Positions 48,576 through 57,542 are shown, numbered from the stretch's first letter. The stretch: DNA of 64,000 bases from an uncultured Marinobacter sp. (GCF_946886895.1 NZ_CAMPJO010000005.1:124001-188000), one strand, 5' to 3'. The notes: a model not told the origin generated them from the letters alone. Translations and numbers: made by a program.

Positions 48576-50480
48576 GTGAGCCGTTGCCACACCGGGACCA
48601 CCTATGATGCCGCAAGCCGCGTCACTAGTGAGACCGACGCCCTCGATGGGGTAACCACCTACACCTACGACGCTGCGGGTAACCGCCTGACCGCCACCAA
48701 CCCGGAGGGCACCACGCGTTACCGCTACGACGCCCAGAACCGGTTGATCGAGGAGATCCAGCCCAACGGCTCGGTGCTCTCCTATGGCTATGACGCCGCC
48801 GGCAACCGGACCCAACTGGACGTTTCCGCTGGTGGCAGCACGACCACCACCAGCTACAGCTTCGATGCCCTGAACCGGCTGGAAGTGGTGGAAGACAACC
48901 AGGGCCAGACCATCTACACCTACGATGCGGTAGGCAACCGCACGAGTGTCAGCTACCCCAGTGGCAACGTCACCCTGTACGACTACGACGCCCTGAACCG
49001 GCTGACCCGCCTCACCACCACGGACGCGGCGGACCAGATCGTGGCGGATTACGCCTACACCCTGGACGCCACCGGCCGCCGTACCCAGGTGCAGGAGACC
49101 CACAGCGGCCGAACCACCGCGTACACGTATGACGAGCTGTACCGTCTAACCACGGAAACCATCACCGACCCGGTCAACGGCGACTACACCGCCGAGTACC
49201 AATTCGATAAGGTGGGCAACCGCACTTACAGCATCATCAACGGGGTACACACCGCTTACAGTGTCGACAACAACGACCGCCTCACCCAACAGGGCGGCGT
49301 CAGCTACAGCTACGACGCCAACGGCAACACCCTGACCGAGACGGAAGATGGCCAGGAGACCCGCTACCACTACGATGCCCGCAACAAGCTCATCGAGGTG
49401 GCAAAACCGGGCCTGACCGCGAGCTACGGCTACAATGCAGACGGCATCCGCACCCGCAAGACGGAGAACGGCCAAACCACGAACTACGTGGTGGACAGCA
49501 ACCGGGACTACGCCCAGGTGCTGGCGGAGGTAACCAACGGCATTACCGAGGTGAGCTATACTTACGGCGATGACTTGGTCTCGCAGACCCGTGCAGGCAA
49601 TCCTTCCTATTACCTGTACGACGGCCATGGCTCCACCCGAGCCCTGGCTGATGCGGGCGGCTCTTTAACAGACAGCTATGACTACGATGCGTTTGGGGTG
49701 TTGCTGGCCAGTTCCGGCGATACCGAGAACGATTACCTGTATGCCGGGGAGCAGCTGGACCAGAACCTGGACCAATACTATCTGCGGGCGCGATACTACA
49801 ATCAGCAAGTAGGGCGGTTTACACAGCAAGATACTTGGATGGGTTTTAACCATGACCCGATGACACTGCATAAGTATCTGTATGCCAATGCCGACCCGAT
49901 TACCTACACAGACCCAACAGGCATGTTTTCGATGGCCAGTTTGGGGGCATCGTTCAGAGTCCATAGTGCGACTGCTGGTCAGGCAGTCGCGAATTACTCC
50001 CGAATATACTCGAGAATGCTCTGGGGAGAAGTAAAAGAATTCGTTAAGGACGAGCTTACAGAGCAGGCATTTGGCTTGTTGGGAGACCAAATCGTTGGGA
50101 AAATGGTACAAGCTGTTCAAAACGCGCCAATCTTGGATAGGGACGGCCCTCAGGCGGCAGGATCAAAAGCCCACAGGGCCCTAAAGGATTTGATCAGAAA
50201 GCATGCTGATGAAATCTCAGAAATGCTTAGTCGCCATGGCGCAGATGTTTCTATCGAGGCGGAGCTGTACTTTGGTAAGCATAGAGAGCCTACAAGAGAG
50301 CGAGCGAAAGGATCGATGGGATTGGATGTGACCGTAACTAATAACAATACTGGTAAAGTGCTGTTGGGTTTCAATTTAAAAACGGGTAAGACGGGAACAT
50401 CTCGGGCCAAAGGTCGGGAATACGTCCGAAGGAATCGCGGAGCTCCTTTTATTGATGTGTTTGTGAAAAGGACGAAGTGA
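48576..50480 (+). CDS. Orphan Rhs tip (5'-truncated Rhs) with PD-(D/E)XK-like toxin end
   Basis: This is a promoterless-looking partial Rhs gene of about 634 residues. Residues ~8-450 repeat the end of the giant Rhs shell almost residue for residue, through YYLRARYYNQQVGRFTQQDTW and the TDPTG junction. The last ~185 residues are unrelated to the first tip. They contain a conserved-looking E-x-...-GLDVTV and GFNLKTGKTG pattern, which fits a restriction-endonuclease-like (PD-(D/E)XK) nuclease core. There is no signal peptide or ectodomain. The GTG at 48576 is the only early start and is weak. In other bacteria such orphan tips act as reservoirs that can recombine onto the full-length gene. Confidence 0.8.
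   Translation: MSRCHTGTTYDAASRVTSETDALDGVTTYTYDAAGNRLTATNPEGTTRYRYDAQNRLIEEIQPNGSVLSYGYDAAGNRTQLDVSAGGSTTTTSYSFDALNRLEVVEDNQGQTIYTYDAVGNRTSVSYPSGNVTLYDYDALNRLTRLTTTDAADQIVADYAYTLDATGRRTQVQETHSGRTTAYTYDELYRLTTETITDPVNGDYTAEYQFDKVGNRTYSIINGVHTAYSVDNNDRLTQQGGVSYSYDANGNTLTETEDGQETRYHYDARNKLIEVAKPGLTASYGYNADGIRTRKTENGQTTNYVVDSNRDYAQVLAEVTNGITEVSYTYGDDLVSQTRAGNPSYYLYDGHGSTRALADAGGSLTDSYDYDAFGVLLASSGDTENDYLYAGEQLDQNLDQYYLRARYYNQQVGRFTQQDTWMGFNHDPMTLHKYLYANADPITYTDPTGMFSMASLGASFRVHSATAGQAVANYSRIYSRMLWGEVKEFVKDELTEQAFGLLGDQIVGKMVQAVQNAPILDRDGPQAAGSKAHRALKDLIRKHADEISEMLSRHGADVSIEAELYFGKHREPTRERAKGSMGLDVTVTNNNTGKVLLGFNLKTGKTGTSRAKGREYVRRNRGAPFIDVFVKRTK
49488..49627 (+). repeat. 140-bp sequence identical in both Rhs genes, copy 2
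   Basis: Exact copy of 43226-43365, 6262 bases away in the same orientation. It lies upstream of the point where the two Rhs tips diverge. The IetAS operon and the first tip with its immunity gene lie between the two copies. Confidence 0.9.
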
Positions 50481-50482
50481 TA

Positions 50483-50974
50483 ATGTCAAAAAAGTCAATT
50501 AAGAAGCGTATTAAAAGCTCAGGCCTTATCTCGGAAATGGGGCAGCTTGGTTTTACTTTAGGACCCAGTGGGATGTGGTTTTATAGGCTGCGCGGTGAAT
50601 TTATTGATGCTGTCTTTCTACAATCTCTTGCAGGTGGAAAGGGGTTGAGAATTCATGTTTTTAGCGTCATTCCGGATATCATCTCATATCCAATGAGAGA
50701 TTTTCCGCATGAATTCGACTCCAAAGTGGGTAATGTTAGTAGAAAATACCTCACTCGAAGAGGAATAGCATACGGAGGACATGCTTGGCCCACAGATACG
50801 GAATTAGAGCTAGAAGACTCTGTATCTGGTATTACTCGGCTCGCTAAATCTGACTTATTGCCTTGGTTCAACAAGATCGATACTAGACGCGCTCTTTACG
50901 AGTCTATTCATGAAGATGTGAAGGAAGATAACGGTGAGTATTCAGATCGACTACGAGAAATGCTACTGCGTTAA
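50483..50974 (+). CDS. Putative immunity protein of the orphan Rhs tip (DUF4304-like)
   Basis: This 163-residue cytoplasmic protein starts two bases after the orphan Rhs stop. It has no signal peptide. The N-terminal half (LGFTLGPSGMWFYRLRGEFIDAVFLQ) resembles DUF4304-type proteins, a group often found as immunity partners of polymorphic toxins. The C-terminal part is acidic (HEDVKEDNGEYSDRLRE), as expected for a nuclease-blocking protein. It is AT-rich, like the toxin end before it. The assignment rests on position and on moderate resemblance. Confidence 0.6.
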   Translation: MSKKSIKKRIKSSGLISEMGQLGFTLGPSGMWFYRLRGEFIDAVFLQSLAGGKGLRIHVFSVIPDIISYPMRDFPHEFDSKVGNVSRKYLTRRGIAYGGHAWPTDTELELEDSVSGITRLAKSDLLPWFNKIDTRRALYESIHEDVKEDNGEYSDRLREMLLR

Positions 50975-51033
50975 AGGCCTATTCAGCACATCAAACGGAA
51001 AAATGGGGGTAGATCTATTTTTGACGCCCTTAG

Positions 51034-51209
51034 ATCGAGCAGGCCCTGGCCAACGCTATTGATTTGCACGTGAACCAGATAAACGGTACGAGGCAGGGAC
51101 AGCCCAGCCTACCCTGGAGACGCTGGCCAAGGAACTGCACACCACCCTGGATGACCTGGTCTTCGGCGAGGATCAATGCGGCCCCGGCGACGACCTGCGC
51201 TTACCATAA
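51034..51209 (+). pseudogene. XRE-family regulator remnant, frameshifted
   Basis: Two adjacent frames encode pieces of one Cro/C1-type helix-turn-helix protein: EQALANAIDLHVNQI from 51034, then RYEAGTAQPTLETLAKELHT from 51084 on. Restoring one missing base between them gives the usual NQIxRYEAG recognition helix. The fragment also lacks both ends of the family (it stops after GEDQCGPGDDLRLP). It probably marks a former regulator of the region. Confidence 0.75.
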
Positions 51210-51426
51210 AATCATCGTCATAGACTGGACCGAAAAAGTCATAATCACTACGGTTATAGTCATTATCTGACCGAACATCATCGTCTTCGCCGCACATTGC
51301 AGGGCCATTTCCATTTCCGTCACCTGCAAAAAAACAACATTTTCATTTGGCTTATCATCAAACCAGAGTTGCTTGTGTGCTCGGTGATGATTACTGCTTC
51401 CATCAGGGATGCTATGGCTATTGTAA
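51210..51426. other. Unassigned AT-rich segment next to the IS
   Basis: Minus-strand reading gives an acidic peptide (MCGEDDDVRSDNDYNRSDYD) in one frame and HSIPDGSSNHHRAHKQLWF in another. Neither resembles a family I know, and no start or ribosome site is convincing. It may be a decayed toxin end or immunity gene cut by the IS. Confidence 0.3.
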
Positions 51427-52825
51427 TGAGTCGACCCTGAAAAAGTAAAAACCTGAACAAAGGCAATGAGTTGGCCTGTTTTCGGGGTATAATATCCATC
51501 ATAAATCTCCCCGTTTCGCCCAAAAACCGGAAGAAAACCCATGATCCCACGGGATAAGCGCCAGGCACCACAGCGAGATCTGCTGGAAACCTACCTCGAA
51601 GACATCCTCAACCCCCGGCACGAACTGGTGCCGATGGGCAAGCGGATCGACTGGACCGCCTGCAAACAACATTTTGGCCAGTTGTACGCAGTGGAAGCCG
51701 GGCGTCCGGGATTACCCATCCGGTTACACGTGGGCTTGCAGTTGCTCAAGCACATGTACGAAACCACCATGATGCGGTTCCGGCATCGCATCGGCGAAGA
51801 CGGCGCCTGTGAGCTTCTGAAAATGAGTATCGCCCTGGGCCAGGATACCGGCGTCATCGCCCCGGAAAGCCTGAAAGTCGCGGTGATCGACACCACGGTG
51901 ATGCCCAAGGCCGTTGCTTACCCAAGCGACGCCCGCCTGGCCGGCCGTTGCCACCGGCAACTGGTGGAACCGGCCAAGGATGAAGGCATCAAGTTCCGCC
52001 AGACCTTCTGCAAGGGATTAACAGGGCTGGTCTGGCAGGTGGGCCGCTACGCCCATGCCCGGCAGTTCAAGCGGATGCACAAAGTGTTGCGCCGGATGCA
52101 CCGGAACCTGGCCAGGATCTGCGAGGCCATTGTTGACCAGCGCTCCGAGCGCCTGAACCACAAGTTCCACCAGGCACTCCGGTTACTGAACCAGTACGGT
52201 GACCGAACCGTCAAACCCCGGTTGTACAGCCTGCACGAACCGGACGTGGTGTGTCTCGCCAAGGGCAAGGCCCGTACCCGGTATGAGTTCGGCGCCAAGA
52301 TCAGCGTGGTGACCACCGCCAAAGAGGGCTTTGTGCTGGATTGCCAGGCCCTGGCCGGTAATCCCTACGATGGCCACACCGTCGACACGGCGCTGAAACG
52401 GGTCCTTCTGCACACCAGCAAGATGCCGGAGCATCTGCTGGCCGGCCGGGGCTACCGTGGCAGTGAGAGCACGTTCCTCGCGAAAATTCATATCACCGGC
52501 AAGCGGCAAGGCCCATCCCGATCAGCAACACCGGCGAAACAGTATCGAGCCGATCATCGGTCACCTGAAAAGCGACGGCCTGATGTATCGGAACTTCCTC
52601 AGAGGGTTTGCCGGCGACACGATACACGCGGTTCTGTGCGGCGTTGGTCTGAACCTGAGGAAGGTTCTGAGGAAGCTCGCCGAGCTTCTTTGGCCCTATG
52701 AAAATCGGCAGTATTCACGCCTGATATTGGCTATTTTACGGTCAATTCCGGCGTTGCCGGATGAAGCAACGGAGACCGGTGAATTGCTGGTGATCTGAAA
52801 ACGGCGTTTTTGCAGGGTCGACTCA
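51427..52825 (+). mobile_element. Decayed IS5-type insertion sequence
   Basis: The ends are 13-bp perfect inverted repeats, TGAGTCGACCCTG at 51427-51439 and its complement at 52813-52825, enclosing a single transposase gene. No target duplication is seen (TAA to the left, GTC to the right), so the element may be old or rearranged. The total length of 1,399 bases is within the IS5 range after allowing for the internal deletion of the transposase. Confidence 0.8.
51541..52798 (+). pseudogene. IS5-family transposase, internally deleted and frameshifted
   Basis: The frame opens normally (RHELVPMGKRIDWTACKQHF) and carries the first DDE aspartate in VIDTTVMPKAVAYPSDARL. At about residue 79 HMYETTMMRFRHRIG joins two parts that in relatives are separated by some 40 residues (the YWQYFCG segment), so there is an in-frame deletion. 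Near 52500-52520 the frame shifts. The rest (RRNSIEPIIGHLKSDGLMYRN, with the catalytic Glu) is in another frame to 52798. It cannot make a full transposase. Confidence 0.82.
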
Positions 52826-52909
52826 GTCCCCCCCCCATATGAGCGGGCTCACAGCATTGGTCACATGTTTTAATAAACACCGGATAATGTCGAACTCAGA
52901 GGACAGCCC

Positions 52910-53470
52910 ATGAAAATCGCAGTCTATTGCGGCTCCAGACCAGGAAACGAGCCGGTATACGCGGCGAAGGCCCGGGATCTGGGTGAGTATTTTGGCCGTG
53001 CTGGCATTGGTGTGGTCTTCGGCGGTGGCCACGTCGGGCTCATGGGGGTGGTGGCGGACGCCACGCTGGCAGCCGGCGGTAAAGTGTATGGCGTGATTCC
53101 GGAACATCTCCGGGACCGGGAGTTGGCCCACGGCGGTTTGACGGAATTGCACGTGGTCAAGGACATGCATGAGCGCAAGGCGCGGATGGCCGAACTGGCC
53201 GATGGCTTCCTGGCCCTGCCGGGCGGCATTGGTACCCTGGAAGAACTGTTTGAAGCCTGGACCTGGGCCCAGCTGGGCCTGCACCGGAAACCCTGTGCCA
53301 TCTACAACATCGGGGGGTTTTACGATCCCCTGCTGGCCATGGCGGCAACCATGGAGCGAGCCGGCTTCCTGAGCCGGGAATACATCGATATGCTCATCCG
53401 GGCCGACCAGCCCGATGTGCTTGTCGATGCCCTTCGTCGCTATCAGCCACCGGGCGAGAAATGGCGTTAG
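52910..53470 (+). CDS. LOG-family cytokinin-type phosphoribohydrolase (TIGR00730)
   Basis: This 186-residue Rossmann-like enzyme releases a base from a nucleoside 5'-monophosphate. The family signature PGGIGTLEELFEAW is intact, as is the N-terminal VYCGSRPG phosphate loop and FGGGHVGLMG. Such proteins are widespread in bacteria, often outside plant contexts, and act in nucleotide salvage or as housekeeping enzymes. It begins 85 bases after the right end of the decayed IS; whether its original promoter survived is unclear. Confidence 0.9.
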   Translation: MKIAVYCGSRPGNEPVYAAKARDLGEYFGRAGIGVVFGGGHVGLMGVVADATLAAGGKVYGVIPEHLRDRELAHGGLTELHVVKDMHERKARMAELADGFLALPGGIGTLEELFEAWTWAQLGLHRKPCAIYNIGGFYDPLLAMAATMERAGFLSREYIDMLIRADQPDVLVDALRRYQPPGEKWR

Positions 53471-53491
53471 TACCGCGTCGGCCCGGCCCGC

Positions 53492-54232
53492 TCACAGGCG
53501 GCTGACCCTGGCCATCAGCTGGCGCCAGCCAATCGGCAGCCGCCGCTCGAGATCCGCAAGCGCCGGATCTCCGGAATGCAACGATTCGAAGTGCTGTTTG
53601 CTGGCGTAGATCACGGTGTTGTTGCTCTTGCTCCGGAACATCAGCACCACGGCAAAGTGCTGCTTCATCTGGCGAAAATAGGGCCCTTCCGGATCCGGCG
53701 TGCGGTGGTAGTTCAGCACCAGCCAGCCGGAATCACTGAGCACCCGGGCGCAATGGGTCACGAACAGCCGCTGGGCCTGGGCCGGGCTCATCCGGTCGGC
53801 GTTGTAAAGGTCGGCCATAATGAGGTCGGTACTGGCGTCGGGGAGTGCCTCAAGTGCCGGGCGTGCATCGGCGATGGTGACGCTCAGGCGATCGCTGTCC
53901 GGCAGGCTGAAAAATTCCCGGGCGATGCCCAGTACCGATGGCCGAAGTTCCACGGCGTGAATCCGGCACCCCGGGAGCAGGTGGTGCAACGCGCTGGCCG
54001 TAACACCTCCGCCCAGCCCCAGGATGGTCGCATGGGCCGGTTCGGAGAGGGCGACCGGCAACAACATGGCGCGACTGTACTCGTGCACCGGCAAGTGCGG
54101 GCGCTGCCGGTCGATTTTGCTTTGCTCGAACACCGAGTTGAAAGTCAGTACCCGGTGCTTCCGGTAGTCAACCACCAGGATGCTGCCGAGGGCATCCCGG
54201 GTGTGATGGATTATCTCGCCGCGATTGAACAT
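53492..54232 (-). CDS. Spermidine-synthase-like methyltransferase-fold protein
   Basis: About 246 residues with a SpeE-like Rossmann fold. ILGLGGGVTASAL is the nucleotide loop, HAVELRPSVLGIAREFF the acidic strand end, and VTIADARPAL and DLIMADLYNADRM the active-site region. Real spermidine synthases have a DxxDP-type pocket; here DLYNAD differs, so aminopropyl transfer is not certain. The ATG at 54232 is chosen; a GTG at 54277 is an alternative with no ribosome site. It is convergent with the LOG gene. Confidence 0.72.
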   Translation of the reverse strand: MFNRGEIIHHTRDALGSILVVDYRKHRVLTFNSVFEQSKIDRQRPHLPVHEYSRAMLLPVALSEPAHATILGLGGGVTASALHHLLPGCRIHAVELRPSVLGIAREFFSLPDSDRLSVTIADARPALEALPDASTDLIMADLYNADRMSPAQAQRLFVTHCARVLSDSGWLVLNYHRTPDPEGPYFRQMKQHFAVVLMFRSKSNNTVIYASKQHFESLHSGDPALADLERRLPIGWRQLMARVSRL

Positions 54233-54363
54233 GGAGGTCAGGGGGCGTTCCTTTTCTTCGCGAGTCTGGACAGACACAGCATACCGTTGTTACAACCCTT
54301 GTATACAGAGCCGGCCCGTACCGGGCAACGACACCATAGTAAGAGCTGACAGGAGGCACTACC

Positions 54364-54993
54364 GTGAAACTGACTGTGAATGGCGTAGACGAAGGCAAGC
54401 CGATCCCCGAGAAGTTTGCCTTTGGTGTGTACAGCGAAGAAGACCACATGAGTTTCGGGCCGAACCGTAACCCGGATATGCGTTGGGACGAGGCGCCTGC
54501 GGGCACGAAGAGCTTTGTGGTGATGATGTTTGACCCCGACGTGCCCAGTGTTGCGGATGACGTCAACCAGGAAGGAAAGACTGTCTCGAAGGACATTCCC
54601 CGGGTGGACTTCTTCCACTGGCTGCTGGTGGACGTGCCCGCCGGTATCTCCCGGATTCCCGAGGGCGAGGACAGTGATGGCGTGATCCCCAAGGGCAAGG
54701 ACTATGGCCCGGGGCCGGTGGGTATCCGGGGCGTGAATAACTACACCCAGTTTCTGGTGGGGAACCCGGATATGGCGGGCACCTACGCCGGCTACGATGG
54801 TCCCTGCCCACCCTGGAATGACGAGATCATTCATCATTACCACTACGAAGTGCATGCCCTGGATGTGGACAGTCTGGGGCTCGAGGGCGAGTTTGATGGC
54901 AATGATGTACGCGAGGCGATGGCTGGGCATGTGCTGGCCAGCGCCCGGGTGACCGGCACCTACACGCTGCATCCGGATTTACGTCAGGATTAA
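54364..54993 (+). CDS. YbhB/YbcL family PEBP-like protein
   Basis: This 209-residue phosphatidylethanolamine-binding-like protein belongs to the Raf-kinase-inhibitor-like family. The ligand-pocket strands FVVMMFDPDVPS, FFHWLLVDVPAG and the GxGPxG loop (GPGPVGIRGVNNYTQF) with YDGPCPPWNDEIIHHYHYEVHALD are present. There is no signal peptide. A GTG start at 54364 follows AGGAGG. Bacterial function is poorly known. It is divergent from the SpeE-like gene. Confidence 0.88.
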   Translation: MKLTVNGVDEGKPIPEKFAFGVYSEEDHMSFGPNRNPDMRWDEAPAGTKSFVVMMFDPDVPSVADDVNQEGKTVSKDIPRVDFFHWLLVDVPAGISRIPEGEDSDGVIPKGKDYGPGPVGIRGVNNYTQFLVGNPDMAGTYAGYDGPCPPWNDEIIHHYHYEVHALDVDSLGLEGEFDGNDVREAMAGHVLASARVTGTYTLHPDLRQD

Positions 54994-55004
54994 GCCTGCC
55001 ATAG

Positions 55005-55229
55005 GCGCAGCCCATCCACGTTATTGCCGGAATACCGGGCAACCGGATTCCGGCATTCAACGGTGTGTCCAACGCCGTGATGATGGCCTCGCCCTGTGAT
55101 TTGCAGGACTTTGCTCTGGACTTCAACCTGATCGAGGGTATTCTGACGCGGCCGGGTCACGAAATCGTCGTGAACCTGTCACCCGGCTGTCACCCACCTT
55201 TGCGACTGTTCTGGTATCCGGAATGGTGA
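55005..55229 (+). pseudogene. fdhD: fdhD fragment
   Basis: The plus-strand frame reads IPAFNGVSNAVMMASPCDLQ then DFALDFNLIEGILT, a good match to the N-terminal part of FdhD, the sulfurtransferase needed for formate dehydrogenase. After about 55148 the similarity ends and an unrelated tail runs to a stop at 55227-55229. A stop at 55002-55004 lies directly upstream and no start is present. Only about 45 of some 270 codons remain, so the gene is dead. No formate dehydrogenase gene is visible nearby. Confidence 0.8.
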
Positions 55230-55245
55230 AAAGGCGGGAGGCGCA

Positions 55246-56097
55246 ATGCAGAACTACCGGAGTGTGTTCATATCGGATGTGCACCTGGGCACGGCGGACT
55301 GTCAGGCAGAGTACCTGCTGGACTTCCTCAACCAGGTTCGCTGCGAAACGCTCTATCTGGTCGGCGACATTGTTGACCTGATCGCCATGCAACGACGGGT
55401 CCATTTCCCGGAGGCCCACCAGGCTGTCGTTCACAAACTCATGGAATTGGCCGCCACTGGCACCCGGGTGGTGTACGTGCCGGGCAATCACGATGACTTC
55501 CTGCGCCGGTTCTGCGGCCAGACCCTGGCCGGTATCGAGCTCCGCGACAAGGCCGTGCACACCACCGCCGATGGCCGCCGGTTCATGGTCTGCCACGGCG
55601 ATCAGTTTGATCAGGTGGTGCGCTGCAGCCCGCTGATGCTGGTGGTCGGCGACCGTGCCCACGGCTTTCTCCTGCGCCTGAACCGCTGGTTCAATGCCTG
55701 GCGCCGCCTCAACGGCAAGCCCTACTGGTCCCTGGCTGCCTGGGTAAAAAGTCGCATCGGCAAAGCCCGTACCTTCATTCGCCGGTTCGAGCTGGCGGCT
55801 CTTACCGTCGCCGAGCGCGGGCACTACGATGGGTTTATCTGCGGCCACATACACTCCGCAGGCTTCCTGCGCAGCGAGGACGGCCTGTACTGCAACGACG
55901 GCGACTGGGTAGAGCACTGCACCGCACTGGTGGAAAACGCCGAAGGGCAGTTACAGTTGCTGCACTGGTCGGAATCACCATCGATTCTGGCCCGTGAACC
56001 CGAGGCACCCCACCCCGACATGCGCGACGATGTGCGGCCGATAATCGACGCCTTACCAGCCCAGTTCATTGAGCAGATCAACCGGCTCGCCAATTGA
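55246..56097 (+). CDS. UDP-2,3-diacylglucosamine diphosphatase-like metallophosphatase (LpxH family)
   Basis: This 283-residue calcineurin-like phosphoesterase has all five metal motifs: FISDVHLG, VGDIVDL, VPGNHDDF, VCHGDQFD and CGHIHSAG. Length and sequence fit the longer LpxH-like subfamily, thought to act on lipid-A precursors or related lipids; the classic LpxH is about 240 residues. It has a C-terminal extension ending in QFIEQINRL. GGGAGG precedes the ATG. Confidence 0.85.
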   Translation: MQNYRSVFISDVHLGTADCQAEYLLDFLNQVRCETLYLVGDIVDLIAMQRRVHFPEAHQAVVHKLMELAATGTRVVYVPGNHDDFLRRFCGQTLAGIELRDKAVHTTADGRRFMVCHGDQFDQVVRCSPLMLVVGDRAHGFLLRLNRWFNAWRRLNGKPYWSLAAWVKSRIGKARTFIRRFELAALTVAERGHYDGFICGHIHSAGFLRSEDGLYCNDGDWVEHCTALVENAEGQLQLLHWSESPSILAREPEAPHPDMRDDVRPIIDALPAQFIEQINRLAN

Positions 56098-56110
56098 GCG
56101 GGTGCGCGTC

Positions 56111-56716
56111 TTAACTCCGAGTTCTGTAGGCGTCGAGAATCGAGGCCATGTCGTCGCCCAGTTCGGTCAATGCCTGGGGCGGAAGATTTCGCTCCGCGAT
56201 GGAGCGCAGCCCCATGATCTGCCCCTGAATCAGCCGCGCCAGACGCCCACAATCTGTTGACGCCTGCAACTCTCCCCGCTGCCTGGCGTCCTCCAGTAGC
56301 GTCCGGAGCGCGTGTTCAATCTGTTCCAGAATGGCCTGGGCCTGTTCCGACAGACCCGCGTGTGTGTGGCTTGCTTCCAGCAGGGTTTTGACAATCAGAC
56401 AGGCCCGGGACGGAGTGGCATCCCGGTCGGCATACCCCCTGGCAATGGCGCGCAGATAGTCTTTCAGGCCGTCAACGATGGTTGCGTGACCGGCCATGTG
56501 CCTGGCCAGTTCGTGGCCGCCAGCTTCCGCATAGCGTGCCAATGCCTCGGAATAGAGCCCATCCTTGCTGCCGAACGCCGCGTAAATACTGCCGGGGCGC
56601 ATGTCCAGCGTTTCCTCAATCTGTTTCATGGAACTGCCATGGTAGCCCTTTGCCCAGAACAGGCTGACGGCATTCGCCAAGGCCATGTCGCGGTCAAAGC
56701 TGGGAGGTCTGGCCAT
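56111..56716 (-). CDS. TetR/AcrR-family regulator
   Basis: This is a 201-residue repressor. The helix-turn-helix (GYHGSSMKQIEETLDMRPGSIYAAFGSKDGLY) is typical of TetR, and the rest is a helical ligand/dimerization domain. Divergent from a CMD/AhpD-like gene, with a palindromic site in the shared gap, so it most likely controls that gene and itself. The ATG at 56716 follows AGGGTG; a GTG at 56725 is possible. Confidence 0.88.
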   Translation of the reverse strand: MARPPSFDRDMALANAVSLFWAKGYHGSSMKQIEETLDMRPGSIYAAFGSKDGLYSEALARYAEAGGHELARHMAGHATIVDGLKDYLRAIARGYADRDATPSRACLIVKTLLEASHTHAGLSEQAQAILEQIEHALRTLLEDARQRGELQASTDCGRLARLIQGQIMGLRSIAERNLPPQALTELGDDMASILDAYRTRS

Positions 56717-56761
56717 GTATTTCACCCTGGTTCGGTTGTTGAATCTACGCTCAATTATAAC

Positions 56762-56780
56762 TTGAGTGATCGATCAAAAA
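56762..56780. promoter_or_regulatory. Candidate TetR operator palindrome
   Basis: TGATCGATCA (56767-56776) is a perfect 10-bp palindrome inside TTGAGTGATCGATCAAAA. It sits midway in the divergent gap between the TetR-family gene and the CMD gene. Confidence 0.6.
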
Positions 56781-56832
56781 CAGGTACCGTCGGGCTGTAG
56801 TTGAACGATTGCTCATAAATAAGGAGGTGAAC

Positions 56833-57387
56833 ATGACACGGTTCACGTTACACGACGCGCAGTCTGCGCCAGAAGGTTCCAAGCCCTTGCTGGAGAAATC
56901 CCAGAAGGGCTTCGGCATGATTCCCGGCCTGCACGCTGTCATGGCAGAGTCCCCGCAGGTGCTGGAAGGCTATCAGAGGTTGCATCAACTGGTGCTGGAC
57001 AGTAGCTTCAACAACGACGAAAAAACCGTGGTCTGGCAGACCATCAATGTCGAGAACGCATGCCATTACTGCGTTCCCGCGCACACCGGCATCGCCAAGA
57101 TGATGGAAGTCTCCGATGACATCATCAATGCGCTGCGGGATGAGACACCCCTGCCCAGTGACAAGCTTGAGGCGTTGCGTACATTCACCCTGGCGGTCAT
57201 GAAAAAGCAGGGTAACGTCGGCCAGGAAGATCTGGATGCGTTCCTTGGCGCCGGTTATGACAATCGTCAGGTACTCGAGGTTATTCTGGTGCTGTCACAG
57301 AAGGTGATGAGTAACTACATCAACCACATCGCCGAAACACCGGTTGATGAGCCGTTCAAGAAGTTTGCCTGGCGCAACAGCCGGTAA
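56833..57387 (+). CDS. Carboxymuconolactone decarboxylase/AhpD-like protein
   Basis: This 184-residue all-helical protein carries the AhpD signature E-x-x-x-C-x-x-C-x-x-x-H as ENACHYCVPAH, implying thiol peroxidase or disulfide reductase activity. A strong AAGGAGGTGA ribosome site precedes the ATG at 56833. The divergent TetR regulator and the palindrome between them suggest induction by oxidants or electrophiles; the inducer is unknown. A strong terminator follows the gene. Confidence 0.88.
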   Translation: MTRFTLHDAQSAPEGSKPLLEKSQKGFGMIPGLHAVMAESPQVLEGYQRLHQLVLDSSFNNDEKTVVWQTINVENACHYCVPAHTGIAKMMEVSDDIINALRDETPLPSDKLEALRTFTLAVMKKQGNVGQEDLDAFLGAGYDNRQVLEVILVLSQKVMSNYINHIAETPVDEPFKKFAWRNSR

Positions 57388-57443
57388 ATGCGTGTCGGGC
57401 CGTGCGGGGTTGCGCGTTAACCCCGCTTTCGGACGTCGACGTT

Positions 57444-57477
57444 AAAAGGCCGCTACTCGCGAGAGTAGCGGCCTTTT
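57444..57477 (+). terminator. Rho-independent terminator of the CMD gene
   Basis: AAAAGGCCGCTACTC, a GCGA loop, then GAGTAGCGGCCTTTT (57444-57477): a 15-bp perfect stem with A and T flanks, able to stop transcription in both directions. Confidence 0.93.
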
Positions 57478-57542
57478 CTATCCCTGCCCATTCATAGCCA
57501 GAGTGGTGATCGCATATAAAAAAATTCCATAAAGCCGGGCTA

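Noticed and set aside
51427..52825. IS considered as the agent that moved the Rhs tip and IetAS operon
   Set aside because: Only one copy is visible, it lies outside the duplicated Rhs stretch, has no target duplication and a dead transposase; Rhs homology explains the layout more simply.
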